Part shown: in pieces, positions 7,064 to 15,053 of the stretch
How the letters are laid out: each line of letters begins with the position of its first letter
How positions within the stretch are numbered: position 1 is the first letter of the stretch
From: Candidatus Hydrogenedentota bacterium
Lineage (GTDB): Bacteria > UBA8481 > J006
Assembly (NCBI GenBank): GCA_003697085.1
Contig: RFFU01000042.1
Location: 1 to 28,232 of the forward strand
Length of the DNA stretch: 28,232 nucleotides
Reading direction: 5' to 3'
Translations under genes and position numbers: made by a program
The notes under the pieces: generated by a model
The model's input: the letters and a program-made list of their open reading frames with translations, nothing else
What the model was told of the DNA's origin: nothing
Database searches by the model: none

Positions 7064-9349
7064 GTGACGGAAAAGAGGGCGGACGCGCGGAAGAAAACGG
7101 AGGGCGAGTCGGGGCGACCGAAGAGTGTTATCGAGGAGAGGCTCATCGGGGCGGGGATGATCGCCGCCTGGGGAGCGGTTGTTTTTTCGGTTCTGGCCGG
7201 CATTCCGGCTTTCGGGTTCATTTTTCCTTCGGAGCCGCTCCCGGCGAAGCAGGTTCTCGGTCAGCCTGATTTCACGTCATCGGATTCCGGCGTGGGGATC
7301 CACGATTTCAAATGGCCTTCGGACATCGCCGTTGACAAAAGCGGCGTTCGGTATGTTTCCGACCAGTACAACAACCGCGTTCTCGTCTTCGTGGACGGCG
7401 ACACGACGCCGGACCACATTATCGGAAACGGACAGAAAGGGACTTCGGCGGACCAGTTGGACAGTCCGATGGGGGTGGCCGTTTGGCAAGGGCCGGAAAC
7501 CACCGTCCTCTTCGTGGCCGATATGGGAAACAATCGCGTGTTGGGGTATCTCGTCCGTTCCAACGGCCAGAGCACGGTTCTTTCCGATACGACGGCGGAT
7601 TACGTTCTCGGGCAGGACAACTTCACCCGAAACATCCGTTACAACGACGGGACAGGGGTTTCGAACGATTGGAGTTGTACACCCTTCGGAGCGGATTCGG
7701 AGATAGCGCCGGAGGGAATGGCCGGCCCCATTCGGGTCGCGGTCCTCGACACGGGAGGAACGTCGATTTCCCTCTTTGTCCTCCTCGACGACCAGAACCC
7801 GAACAACACCGCCGGATTCGGGCCCTTCGACGCGATCCTGCGTTTCGACATTCTCAAATCTTCCTTTGGGTCCGCCGCACTCTCGAAAACCCTCCGTTCC
7901 GATACTCCCTACCCTTACGGCCGATCGGATTCCGGCCACGTGCCGATCTTCGATAATGCCGGAGGGTGCGCCACGATCTCGAATTTTGGATTTTATGCCT
8001 ACAACATCAACGACATCGCCGTCGATCCGAACGGAAAGTACCTTTATGTCGCCGGAACCGTCAACGTGGATATCAACCCGGCCGACGGAAACTACGAGTC
8101 CTTCGAGGGACTGTTGGTCGAAGATTTGAACGATGTTCCGGAGGATACATCGGGAACGTTCGGGCCATTTTCGCTCAACGTCATTTGGGATGAACAGGCG
8201 GCCCTGGGAATCACGGAATTCAGTCGTGCCATCGCGGTCTCTCCAAGTGGCGGCCTTTATGCCTGGGGTGTGGACGGCGATCAAGGGGCTATTTTCGGAC
8301 CCGATCAAAGCGACGTCGTCAAAATCAGTGACGACACCGGACTTTCCGCCGACACGTTCGTTGGTACGATCGGGGACCATCACGACCCGATCTCGGCGAC
8401 GGACACCACGATCGGTTCTGTTTCCGCCGTCGCCTTCGAGGGGGAGACGATTGTTTGGGTCGTGGACAGAATGCACCATCGGGTGCTGAAATTCCAATCG
8501 ACGGCGCCGTTTGCGCCCGGTCTGCCCGTTGGCGCCGTGATCGATGCGGGTGCCAATACCGCACCCTCGGCTCCGGCGCCGGTTACTTCAAGTGATTCCT
8601 TCGTTCAGGTCAACCTTCCAGGCGGCGAGACGACGGCGGGAACACTCTCGAGCGCGGCCGATTCCTCCGGGACGGGCGCCGATTACACCGTCACGATTCC
8701 GCCTCCAACCTCGGACCTCGGCGTCGAGACAACAGTGATCCATATCTGGACCGACCTTCCCGAGATGGGAATTCTCGTCGGGCGGCGATCCGATACGGAG
8801 ACGATCGATACAGACGGGTCACCGAATGCCATCGCAAAGACCGATACGGGGCGCCGCGCCTTCGCCGCCTCCATTCTCGGAATCAAATTCATCGACAAGG
8901 ACGGCAACGTCATCGGCGATCCGAATAAAACCAATCCAGTTGGAGATTCGGTCGCCTACACGCTCAAGGTGTGTCTCTCCAAGAAAACGACAGGACTCTA
9001 TCACGCGCTCGGCTTCGATACCGCCGCTGGATCCTCCTCATTCAAACATTGGTACGCTGATACCTACGGCTCCGGCTGGACACTCGACAACTCCGCGAAG
9101 GTCGATGTCGTCGCGCAAAAGGGTGGGGGCATCTGCCTGATCGCGACGGGTGTGACGGTCAACGGCGAACACGGTTTCGGCGGAGGTGGGAGCAGCGTGG
9201 TCACTGCGAACGACAACGGAAACTGCCTCCTGGGACGCAGCGGGCTTCCGGGAACGATTCTCGAATCCTTCCGGCGTCTCCGCGACCTTGCGTTGCACCT
9301 GCACCCCTTCCGCTGGCTCGTGAAGGCGTACTACGCCGTCTTCGGCTGA
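7064..9349 (+). CDS. Exported NHL-repeat protein with degenerate CFI-box-like C-terminus
   Basis: A 761-residue protein starting at GTG, with a strong GGAGGAGGAAC ribosome site 5 nt away (7049-7059). A hydrophobic segment at about residues 27-52 should direct export or anchor it. NHL beta-propeller blades follow: WPSDIAVDKSGVRYVSDQYN with NNRVLVF, LDSPMGVAVWQG with FVADMGNNRVLGY, and a later VVDRMHHRVLKFQ. A region of about 200 residues comes next, then a Gly/Ser linker (GFGGGGSS) and a last segment of 41 residues from Cys721 (CLLGRSGLPG, LRDL, LVKAYYAVFG). That end resembles the CFI-box C-terminal domain (CFIATAAYGS, LRxFRD, YYxxSP), but the core box is altered. NHL propellers bind ligands or proteins; the function here is unknown. 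Confidence 0.85.
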   Translation: MTEKRADARKKTEGESGRPKSVIEERLIGAGMIAAWGAVVFSVLAGIPAFGFIFPSEPLPAKQVLGQPDFTSSDSGVGIHDFKWPSDIAVDKSGVRYVSDQYNNRVLVFVDGDTTPDHIIGNGQKGTSADQLDSPMGVAVWQGPETTVLFVADMGNNRVLGYLVRSNGQSTVLSDTTADYVLGQDNFTRNIRYNDGTGVSNDWSCTPFGADSEIAPEGMAGPIRVAVLDTGGTSISLFVLLDDQNPNNTAGFGPFDAILRFDILKSSFGSAALSKTLRSDTPYPYGRSDSGHVPIFDNAGGCATISNFGFYAYNINDIAVDPNGKYLYVAGTVNVDINPADGNYESFEGLLVEDLNDVPEDTSGTFGPFSLNVIWDEQAALGITEFSRAIAVSPSGGLYAWGVDGDQGAIFGPDQSDVVKISDDTGLSADTFVGTIGDHHDPISATDTTIGSVSAVAFEGETIVWVVDRMHHRVLKFQSTAPFAPGLPVGAVIDAGANTAPSAPAPVTSSDSFVQVNLPGGETTAGTLSSAADSSGTGADYTVTIPPPTSDLGVETTVIHIWTDLPEMGILVGRRSDTETIDTDGSPNAIAKTDTGRRAFAASILGIKFIDKDGNVIGDPNKTNPVGDSVAYTLKVCLSKKTTGLYHALGFDTAAGSSSFKHWYADTYGSGWTLDNSAKVDVVAQKGGGICLIATGVTVNGEHGFGGGGSSVVTANDNGNCLLGRSGLPGTILESFRRLRDLALHLHPFRWLVKAYYAVFG

Positions 9350-9372
9350 AGAACCACCAAACACACGGAGGG

Positions 9373-9510
9373 GGAGGAACCACGGAAGACACGGAAGATG
9401 GAAAAAGTCAAAAGGCAAAAGGAAAAAGGGAGAAGGGAGCGCAGACTCTCCAGTCTGCGAAGAACGGTGGAGAAAGGGAAGCGGATCGATCCGATCGCGG
9501 GCTGAAACGG
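9373..9510 (+). repeat. Composite dispersed repeat: ACCACGGA word, heptamer array, hairpin block
   Basis: Parts in order: ACCACGGAAGACACGGAAG (from 9379); five in-phase heptamers at 9403-9437 (aaaagtc, aaaaggc, aaaagga, aaaaggg, agaaggg); then a 63-bp block (9437-9499). The block starts with the perfect hairpin CGCAGACTCTCCAGTCTGCG (9440-9459) and ends in GGATCGATCCGATCGCG. It differs from the block at 10594-10656 at only one position by eye. It separates the convergent NHL-repeat and diguanylate cyclase genes. Confidence 0.9.
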
Positions 9511-9530
9511 CGACCGGCGGGCTGCTCTTT

Positions 9531-10412
9531 TCAGTCTGTTGTGATGATTCGGTTGCGGCCGCTTTCTTTCGCTTTGTACAATCGACGGTCGGCGGCGGAG
9601 AGCAATTCGTTCTTCGAATTACCGTCTTCGTCCCAGACGGCGATTCCTCCGGAAAGACTTACTGTGTGCCCGAGATCGCGATAGACCGGCGGAATCGGCA
9701 ATTCTTCGACGGAGCGCCGGATCCTTTCGGCGACGTCCCTTGCCGCGTCCCGGCCGGTGTCTCGTAACAGAAGGGCAAACTCCTCTCCGCCGTACCGCGC
9801 CGGAATATCGAAATGATCCCGCGTCTCCACCAATAAGATCCGCGCCACTTCGAAGAGAAGGACGTCACCGGCGAGGTGTCCAAGCGTATCGTTGTAGCGC
9901 TTGAAGTGATCGAGGTCGAAGAGGCAGAGGGCGAAAGGACGGCTTGATCTCCGCGCCCGGCGCAAAAAACGCGAGAATTCCTCCTGAAAGACACGATGAT
10001 TGTAAAGCCCCGTCAGTCCATCGGTGTTCGCCAGGCGGACCGTCTTCGCCAGCGTATCCGCATCGACGATCCGGACATCACGAATCTGGCCGCGGATGTT
10101 GCGGAGGTAGTCGAGCGCGGCGACGTGGATGCCGATGTCACGTCCTACTTTTTGGGAAAGGAAGAACTTGTGCTGGACGATCTCGTCCCACTCGTGCCGC
10201 GCTTCCTCCTCCGGAAGAACCAAGCCCGTCAGCGATCGGATGATCGTGCTGTAGAAATTTTTTCCAAAGGACGTCTCGAGCCTTCGGATTTGATCTTCCG
10301 TCTCGGCGTCCCGCGGCCGCGAGAGAGCCAATGTCTCGAGCACTTGGTCCTCGATCATTTCGATGGCATCCGCATCACGTTCCGTGAGGCGCCGCGAGGT
10401 TTTCTTCTTCAT
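9531..10412 (-). CDS. Diguanylate cyclase (GGDEF domain)
   Basis: A 293-residue cytoplasmic protein; no membrane segment is seen after the chosen ATG, which has a GGAAGGAAGAG ribosome site. The GGDEF domain covers about residues 125-290, with DGLTGLYN (131-138), FDLDHFKRYND (165-175), the active-site loop YGGEEF (207-212) and LYKAKESGRN near the end, so it should make c-di-GMP from two GTP. The inhibitory I-site RxxD normally sits five residues before GGEEF; here those positions read DHFD, so product inhibition may be lost or altered. The N-terminal 120 residues are helical, match no sensor domain I know, and probably mediate dimerisation or signal input. Regulation is unclear; a TTGACA at 10472-10477 (minus strand) is a possible -35 box. 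Confidence 0.92.
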   Translation of the reverse strand: MKKKTSRRLTERDADAIEMIEDQVLETLALSRPRDAETEDQIRRLETSFGKNFYSTIIRSLTGLVLPEEEARHEWDEIVQHKFFLSQKVGRDIGIHVAALDYLRNIRGQIRDVRIVDADTLAKTVRLANTDGLTGLYNHRVFQEEFSRFLRRARRSSRPFALCLFDLDHFKRYNDTLGHLAGDVLLFEVARILLVETRDHFDIPARYGGEEFALLLRDTGRDAARDVAERIRRSVEELPIPPVYRDLGHTVSLSGGIAVWDEDGNSKNELLSAADRRLYKAKESGRNRIITTD

Positions 10413-10499
10413 ATCTCTTCCTTCCTTTCTCGGAAAATCCGAAGCGGGAGGAAACTCGGAAAGTGAAAAACTGTCAACCGGAAAGATACGAAAGATACG

Positions 10500-10680
10500 C
10501 GAAAAAGACCACGGAAGATACGGAAGAGGGAAAAAGGCAAAGGGCAAAGGTCAAAAGGCAAAAGGAAAAAGGAAAATGGGAACGGAAGATTTGGAGCGCA
10601 GACTCTCCAGTCTGCGAAGAACGGTGGAGAAGGGGAAGCGGATCGATCCGATCGCGAACTGTGGGGGCGACCGGCCCCAG
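10500..10680 (+). repeat. Composite dispersed repeat, second near-identical copy
   Basis: Same order of parts as at 9373-9510: ACCACGGAAGATACGGAAG (from 10508), seven in-phase heptamers (10532-10580), then the 63-bp block at 10594-10656 with the hairpin CGCAGACTCTCCAGTCTGCG (10597-10616), followed by CTGTGGGGGCGACCGG. The block is essentially identical to the one at 9437-9499. The diguanylate cyclase gene lies between the two copies, so they form direct repeats flanking it. Confidence 0.9.
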
Positions 10681-10701
10681 GCGCGGGATACGTGGATTCG
10701 G

Positions 10702-10880
10702 AGATCCCTCGCCCGCCTTGCAGCGGACTCGGGATGACACCAGTGTCTCGCTTCGCTCGACCCTGGTGTCATTCCGAGGAGGCCGCTGGCCGACGAGGAA
10801 TCCCCCAGGAGTGCCGATCCACCCATGGAACGGGATACTCTGTGGAGGGGATTCCTCGCTGGCGCTCGGAATGACAACGG
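10702..10880 (+). repeat. Nested palindromic repeats (copy B of the GGGATGACACCAG element)
   Basis: The first palindrome has arms at 10728-10743 and 10763-10778, matching the arms at 81-96 and 116-131. A second one has CGAGGAATCCCC (10794-10805) pairing with GGGGATTCCTCG (10847-10858), followed by another CTCGGAATGACAAC word. Short open frames through this stretch have no recognisable product. This looks like stacked copies of one dispersed palindromic family. Confidence 0.8.
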
Positions 10881-11241
10881 CGGTGCACGATTCACCCGCA
10901 GGTTGGAGAACCTGGCCCCCATTTCTGCCGGCAAGATGCCGGCGGTCCCAGGGATCGCGTTCCTTGCGGGTCTTCGTGAAGGCAGGATGCCTGGATTGCC
11001 GTGGTGTTCGGGCCGGATGCTGAGCGTCGGGGATTCCCCGTCGGGTTTGCGCCTTCCTACCGACAGGCTGGCCCGGCTCGGAATGACAACAGGGACGGCG
11101 GCGAAATAGGGAGAAAAGCCTTCGCTTTTTTCAAAGATGCCAAACGAGGAAAAATTCGGTAGAGTTTTGCGGATTGGGAAGAGGAACGTTCCGTGAAGAA
11201 GCGAAAGGGGAGGCGAGCGTGTCTTCGGAAAGGAAACGCGT
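10881..11241. other. Spacer with small palindromes, no gene recognised
   Basis: No gene is recognised between the repeats and the glycosyltransferase gene. The stretch contains small palindromes such as GCCGGCAAGATGCCGGC (near 10938) and GGCAGGATGCC (near 10981), and one more CTCGGAATGACAACAGGG word (from about 11078). These are further degenerate members of the dispersed families. The last 100 bases probably hold the promoter of the glycosyltransferase gene, but I see no box pair good enough to call. Confidence 0.5.
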
Positions 11242-11982
11242 ATGATGGAGAAGGAAGAGACGATTCGAAGGAAAGCAAAATTATCGCTGGTCATTCCGGT
11301 CTATAACGAAGAAGAGACGGTCGAAACGCTTCTCGAACGCCTCCTTTTTCTGGCCGAGGAATTCACCTCGGTTCAACTCGTAATCGTCGACGACGGCTCC
11401 TCGGACGAGACGCGCGATCGTATCCGGCGATTCCTCGAGCGGCCGAAACCGCAGAATCTCGAGACGACGTTCGCGGCGCAAGAGAGAAATCAAGGAAAAG
11501 GGGCGGCATTGCGGAAGGGAATCGAACTCTGCACGGGGGAGATCATCGTGATTCAAGATGCCGATCTCGAATACGATCCCCGCGACATTCCGCGCCTCGT
11601 GCAACCTATACTCGACGGAGTGGCCGATGTGGTGTATGGTTCGCGCTTCCTCGGAGGGCCGCATCGTGTCCTCTATTTCTGGCACTATGTCGGAAACACC
11701 TTCTTGACGCTTCTCTCCAATATGTTCTCGAATATCAACCTCACGGATATGGAGACCTGTTACAAGGCTTTTCGCGCCGAGGTTTTGAAGGGGTTGAGGC
11801 TACGGGAGGATCGTTTCGGAATAGAGGTCGAGATGACGGCGAAGGTCGCCAAGGCGCGAGCCCGTATCTACGAGATTCCCATTTCCTACTACGGGAGAAC
11901 CTATGAGGAAGGGAAGAAGATCACCTGGAAGGACGGGCTGGCGGCCTTTTATCACATCTTGAGGTACAACCTCTTTTCTTGA
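11242..11982 (+). CDS. Family 2 glycosyltransferase, DPM1/polyprenyl-phosphate type
   Basis: A 246-residue GT2 enzyme with a GT-A fold. The N-terminal LSLVIPVYNEEETVE and VIVDDGSSDET (about residues 48-57) form the nucleotide-sugar site, and QDADLEYDP gives the metal-binding DxD (106-108). The C-terminal TDMETCYKAFR and EIPISYYGRTYEEGKKITWKDG are typical of dolichyl/polyprenyl-phosphate hexose synthases. There are no C-terminal transmembrane helices, so it is a soluble or peripheral form. Likely reaction: transfer of a sugar from a nucleotide sugar to undecaprenyl phosphate or a similar acceptor; the sugar is not predictable. Two adjacent ATGs (11242, 11245) follow GGAAAGGAAACG. RNase R follows on the same strand. 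Confidence 0.9.
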   Translation: MMEKEETIRRKAKLSLVIPVYNEEETVETLLERLLFLAEEFTSVQLVIVDDGSSDETRDRIRRFLERPKPQNLETTFAAQERNQGKGAALRKGIELCTGEIIVIQDADLEYDPRDIPRLVQPILDGVADVVYGSRFLGGPHRVLYFWHYVGNTFLTLLSNMFSNINLTDMETCYKAFRAEVLKGLRLREDRFGIEVEMTAKVAKARARIYEIPISYYGRTYEEGKKITWKDGLAAFYHILRYNLFS

Positions 11983-12041
11983 CGGAAATCTCTCGCGTCG
12001 GGAAAGGAAGAAAAAGAGGAGAAGAAAGGATTGCGAGTGGA

Positions 12042-14180
12042 ATGAAGGGACGGAGGAAAGGGGAACGACACCCTGTATATGCGACGGGGAAAGAAACCGT
12101 GCTCGGGCGGATTCGTATTCGCGAGCACTTTGCCTTTGTCACTCCGGAGGAACCGCTTCCGAATGGGGAACGAGAAATTTATGTTCCGAGGGAAGGGACG
12201 GCGGGCGCGATGGACGGCGATCTCGTTCGAGTCTCGCTCTTTCCGCGCCGCCGCGGCGTGGGCGGACTTGTGGAAGAGGTCGTCGAGCGGGCGAAGGAGA
12301 TTGTGTATGGAACATTGGATCGCCGCGGGCGGCGGTGGGTTCTCTGCGCGGCGACACCGACGATTCCGTTTCGCGTTCAGGGGATGGCTTTTGGCGTGAA
12401 GGAGAGCGAGGTTCGTTCCGGAATGCGTGCGGCACTGCGGATAACGAAGTATCCGGAGGGAGACGAAGGCGGGGAAGGGTTTCTGGAAAAGATCTTCGGA
12501 CCGGCGGGGGATCCGGAGGTGGAACTGACAATGTCGCGGGAGGTCCGCTCGGTTCCGAAGGAATTTCCCGAGGCGGTTCTCGAAGCGGCAAGCCGGGCGG
12601 GAAAGGCGAGAACGATTCCCGGCCGTTCCCGGCGGAAGGATCTGCGAGGTCTGGAGGTCTTCACGATCGATCCCGTGGACGCACGGGATTTCGATGATGC
12701 TCTCTCCCTCGAAGAACGTTCCTCGGGATGGCGCGTCGGAATTCATATCGCCGATGTTGCATCGTATGTGAAAGAGGGCGATCCGATCGATCAAGAGGCG
12801 TATGATCGGGCCACGTCGGTTTATCTTCCGGGGGAAGTGATTCCGATGCTCCCGGAGAGTTTGAGTAATGGTATTTGTTCCTTGGTCGAGGGGGAAGATC
12901 GGGCTGTTGTCTCCGTCCTCGTTGAATTTGATCCGGATGGAAATCCGGCGGGATTCTCGCATTGCCGGAGCGTGATCCGCTCGAGGAGGCGGTTCACGTA
13001 CGAGGAAGTGGACGAGATTCTTGAGAGGGGCGAGGGGGAATTCGCCCGGGAGCTCGAGTTGTTGAAATGGATCGCGCAACGGCTTTACGAGAGGAGAATG
13101 GAGCGCGGGGCGGTGGACTTCGAGATGCCGGAGAGGAAACCGATCTTGGGGTTGGACGGAAAGGTGCTTCGGGTGCAGAGCGTGGCAAGAACGTGGTCGC
13201 ATCGTCTCGTGGAGGAGTTAATGATATTGGCCAACGAGTACGTGGCACGTTGTCTCGAAAAGGCAGGACGCGGGATCTACAGGGTTCACGAAACGCCCGA
13301 TGCAAGAAAGGTTTTTCAATTGAGGCGATTGGCGAAAGCCTTCGGCAAACGGATTCGGGGGGGATCGCTGCAAAGGATCGTGGATGCTTTTCGTGGTACT
13401 CCGGCTCAACCCGTCGTCGAGCTGATGGTGCTGCGGAGTATGATGGAAGCGCGGTATTCGGCGGAGAACCTCGGGCATTACGGTTTGGCGTCGGAAGCGT
13501 ACGCCCATTTCACCTCGCCGATCCGACGCTATCCGGACCTGGTGGTCCACCGCCTTCTCTTCAAAGAGCGTTGCCGGAGGGACCTGGAGGAGACCGCGGA
13601 GCATTGCAGTCGGAGGGAGCGCGAGGCGGTCGAGGCGGAACGCGATGCATTGGAGATTAAACTGCTTGAATATTCCCGGACCCGTCTCGGCCAGCAGTGC
13701 CAGGGCGTGATCGACGGTTTGAACAGGGAGGGAATCTTTCTGATCTTGGACTTCGGCGCGCGCGGATTTCTTTCCCTCGATGAGTTCGAGGACGGACCGT
13801 TCACATTCCGGCGGATGCCTCCGACATTGTTGGCGCGGCGTTCGGGGCGCCGCCTCTCGATCGGGGATCCGCTCGATGTGGTCGTGGCCGCCGTCGATAT
13901 CGAGAACCGGCGTTTGGTCCTTGCGCGTCCCGGCCGGAAGGGAGGAAGGTCTTCCGGAGGAGGAAGAAGAGGTGTTCGAGGAGAAGGCGCGGGGCTTGGC
14001 GGAAGAAATGCGCACGGGAAGAAAAAGGGCGGGCGCGGGGATCGGACGGGGATCGAGGAGGGGGCGAGGAGACGAGGGAAGGGTGAGACCGGCGGCGGAA
14101 AAGGAAAGCGGAAATCGAAGAAGGGAAGCAGGAAGAAAAAACGGAAAACAATCAAACGCCGGAGGACACGCCGCCGATGA
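12042..14180 (+). CDS. rnr: Ribonuclease R
   Basis: A 712-residue 3'-5' exoribonuclease of the RNase II/R family. Cold-shock-like OB domains occupy roughly the first 190 residues. The RNB catalytic domain (about 200-520) has DPVDARDFDDA at 210-220; by family alignment Asp210, 216, 218 and 219 are the metal ligands. HFTSPIRRYPDL lies at 489-500. An S1 domain (about 549-630) is followed by an 82-residue tail very rich in Lys, Arg and Gly. RNase R degrades structured RNA and works with tmRNA-SmpB in mRNA turnover. I chose the ATG at 12042 (GAAAGGA upstream); a TTG at 11979 overlapping the glycosyltransferase stop would add 21 residues. Its stop overlaps smpB as ATGA. Confidence 0.95.
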   Translation: MKGRRKGERHPVYATGKETVLGRIRIREHFAFVTPEEPLPNGEREIYVPREGTAGAMDGDLVRVSLFPRRRGVGGLVEEVVERAKEIVYGTLDRRGRRWVLCAATPTIPFRVQGMAFGVKESEVRSGMRAALRITKYPEGDEGGEGFLEKIFGPAGDPEVELTMSREVRSVPKEFPEAVLEAASRAGKARTIPGRSRRKDLRGLEVFTIDPVDARDFDDALSLEERSSGWRVGIHIADVASYVKEGDPIDQEAYDRATSVYLPGEVIPMLPESLSNGICSLVEGEDRAVVSVLVEFDPDGNPAGFSHCRSVIRSRRRFTYEEVDEILERGEGEFARELELLKWIAQRLYERRMERGAVDFEMPERKPILGLDGKVLRVQSVARTWSHRLVEELMILANEYVARCLEKAGRGIYRVHETPDARKVFQLRRLAKAFGKRIRGGSLQRIVDAFRGTPAQPVVELMVLRSMMEARYSAENLGHYGLASEAYAHFTSPIRRYPDLVVHRLLFKERCRRDLEETAEHCSRREREAVEAERDALEIKLLEYSRTRLGQQCQGVIDGLNREGIFLILDFGARGFLSLDEFEDGPFTFRRMPPTLLARRSGRRLSIGDPLDVVVAAVDIENRRLVLARPGRKGGRSSGGGRRGVRGEGAGLGGRNAHGKKKGGRGDRTGIEEGARRRGKGETGGGKGKRKSKKGSRKKKRKTIKRRRTRRR

Positions 14181-14623
14181 CGCTTCTGGCCGACAACCGA
14201 ATCGCGCGGCACAGGTATTTCATCCTTGAACGAATAACGGCCGGCATTGCGCTTTTGGGGTGTGAGGTTAAATCCATTCGCGCGGGTCGCGTGCAATTGC
14301 GGGACGCCTTCGTGCGGATTTCCAACGGCGAAGCCTTTCTGCTCAACTGCCACATCTCGCCCTATCCCAACGCCACCGTCGTTCGTCCCGATCCAACGAG
14401 AACGCGAAAACTTCTCCTGAGGAAATCCGAGATCCGAAGGCTCGAGGGAAAGGTTCAGCAAAAGGGGTTGACTTTGATTCCGTTGAAACTCTTTTTGAAG
14501 AGGGGATTGATCAAGGTCGAGGTCGGTCTCTGTCGAGGCAAGGAGGCGCCGGACAAGCGCGAGGTATTGAAGAAGCGCGCGGCCGAACGGGAGATGGCAC
14601 GGGCTTTGAGCGGGCGGGAATAA
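14177..14623 (+). CDS. smpB: SsrA-binding protein SmpB
   Basis: A 148-residue protein of normal SmpB length. Diagnostic segments are ALLGCEVKSIRAGRVQLRDAFV, the HISPYPNA loop, RTRKLLLRKSEIRRLEGKVQQKGLTLIPL and GLCRGKEAPDKRE before a basic C-terminal tail. SmpB binds tmRNA and loads it into stalled ribosomes for trans-translation. The ATG overlaps the RNase R stop by 4 nt, so the two are translationally coupled, in keeping with their joint role. I looked for a tmRNA gene in the 430 bases downstream and found none. Confidence 0.96.
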   Translation: MTLLADNRIARHRYFILERITAGIALLGCEVKSIRAGRVQLRDAFVRISNGEAFLLNCHISPYPNATVVRPDPTRTRKLLLRKSEIRRLEGKVQQKGLTLIPLKLFLKRGLIKVEVGLCRGKEAPDKREVLKKRAAEREMARALSGRE

Positions 14624-15053
14624 TATTGGGGCAAAGGTTTTCGGGTGTTAGAGCGAAAGTTCTCAACCTTTGGAGGCGGACGAAGAAGTGATGGAAGGGT
14701 GGTGGGCCGGGTGCCCCCTACGTTCCGCCCGCCTTTGCGGGAAATGTATTCCGCGGACAGGAGTGTCCACTCTCCATCGTGGCGCAGACATCTTGGTCCA
14801 TGGCGCGGGCTTCTTTCCTGCCGGAGAAGAGGAATTGGAATGCGGTCCCCGATGGTACGTTCCTTGCGGAGAATCTTCCTTGAAAAGATTCGAGGCGTTG
14901 TCGTAAGATCAGAAATTACAGGTCGACGAGATGACGCCGCGATGCCAAAAAGGCATTTAAATCGAGCGAAAAAGCGCCAGAACGGCGTTGAAGAAGCGAT
15001 CGAGAAAAAGTGAAGAGGGGCGGATTAGGGGGCTTTGGGAGAGGAGGTTAAGA
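14624..15053. other. Spacer between smpB and fmdB-like gene, with an inverted repeat and repeat remnants
   Basis: No gene is recognised. Right after smpB, CAAAGGTT (14632-14639) and AACCTTTG (14665-14672) form a perfect 8-bp inverted repeat with a 25-nt loop and no T-run; it might be a transcript-end or processing structure. Near 14756, GGACAGGAGTGTCC is a small hairpin of the dispersed-palindrome type, followed by degraded copies. An open frame leads into the zinc-ribbon gene from upstream, but it has no better start than 15054. Confidence 0.5.

Noticed and set aside
7277-8497. 406-codon open frame on the minus strand
   Set aside because: Antisense shadow of the NHL-repeat gene, Val/Arg/Gly/Asp-rich, without a ribosome site or domain.
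9440-9459. Intrinsic terminator of the NHL-repeat gene
   Set aside because: The hairpin is perfect but has no following T-run and is part of a dispersed repeat found elsewhere.
10551-11294. 247-codon open frame on the minus strand
   Set aside because: It reads through repeat copies and into the start of the glycosyltransferase gene on the other strand; the product has no domain.
11979-12041. TTG start for RNase R overlapping the glycosyltransferase stop
   Set aside because: No ribosome site near the TTG, whereas the ATG at 12042 has GAAAGGA upstream; kept only as an alternative.
14624-15053. tmRNA gene expected next to smpB
   Set aside because: I looked for the tRNA-like ends and an AANDE/ALAA-type tag frame; none is present.
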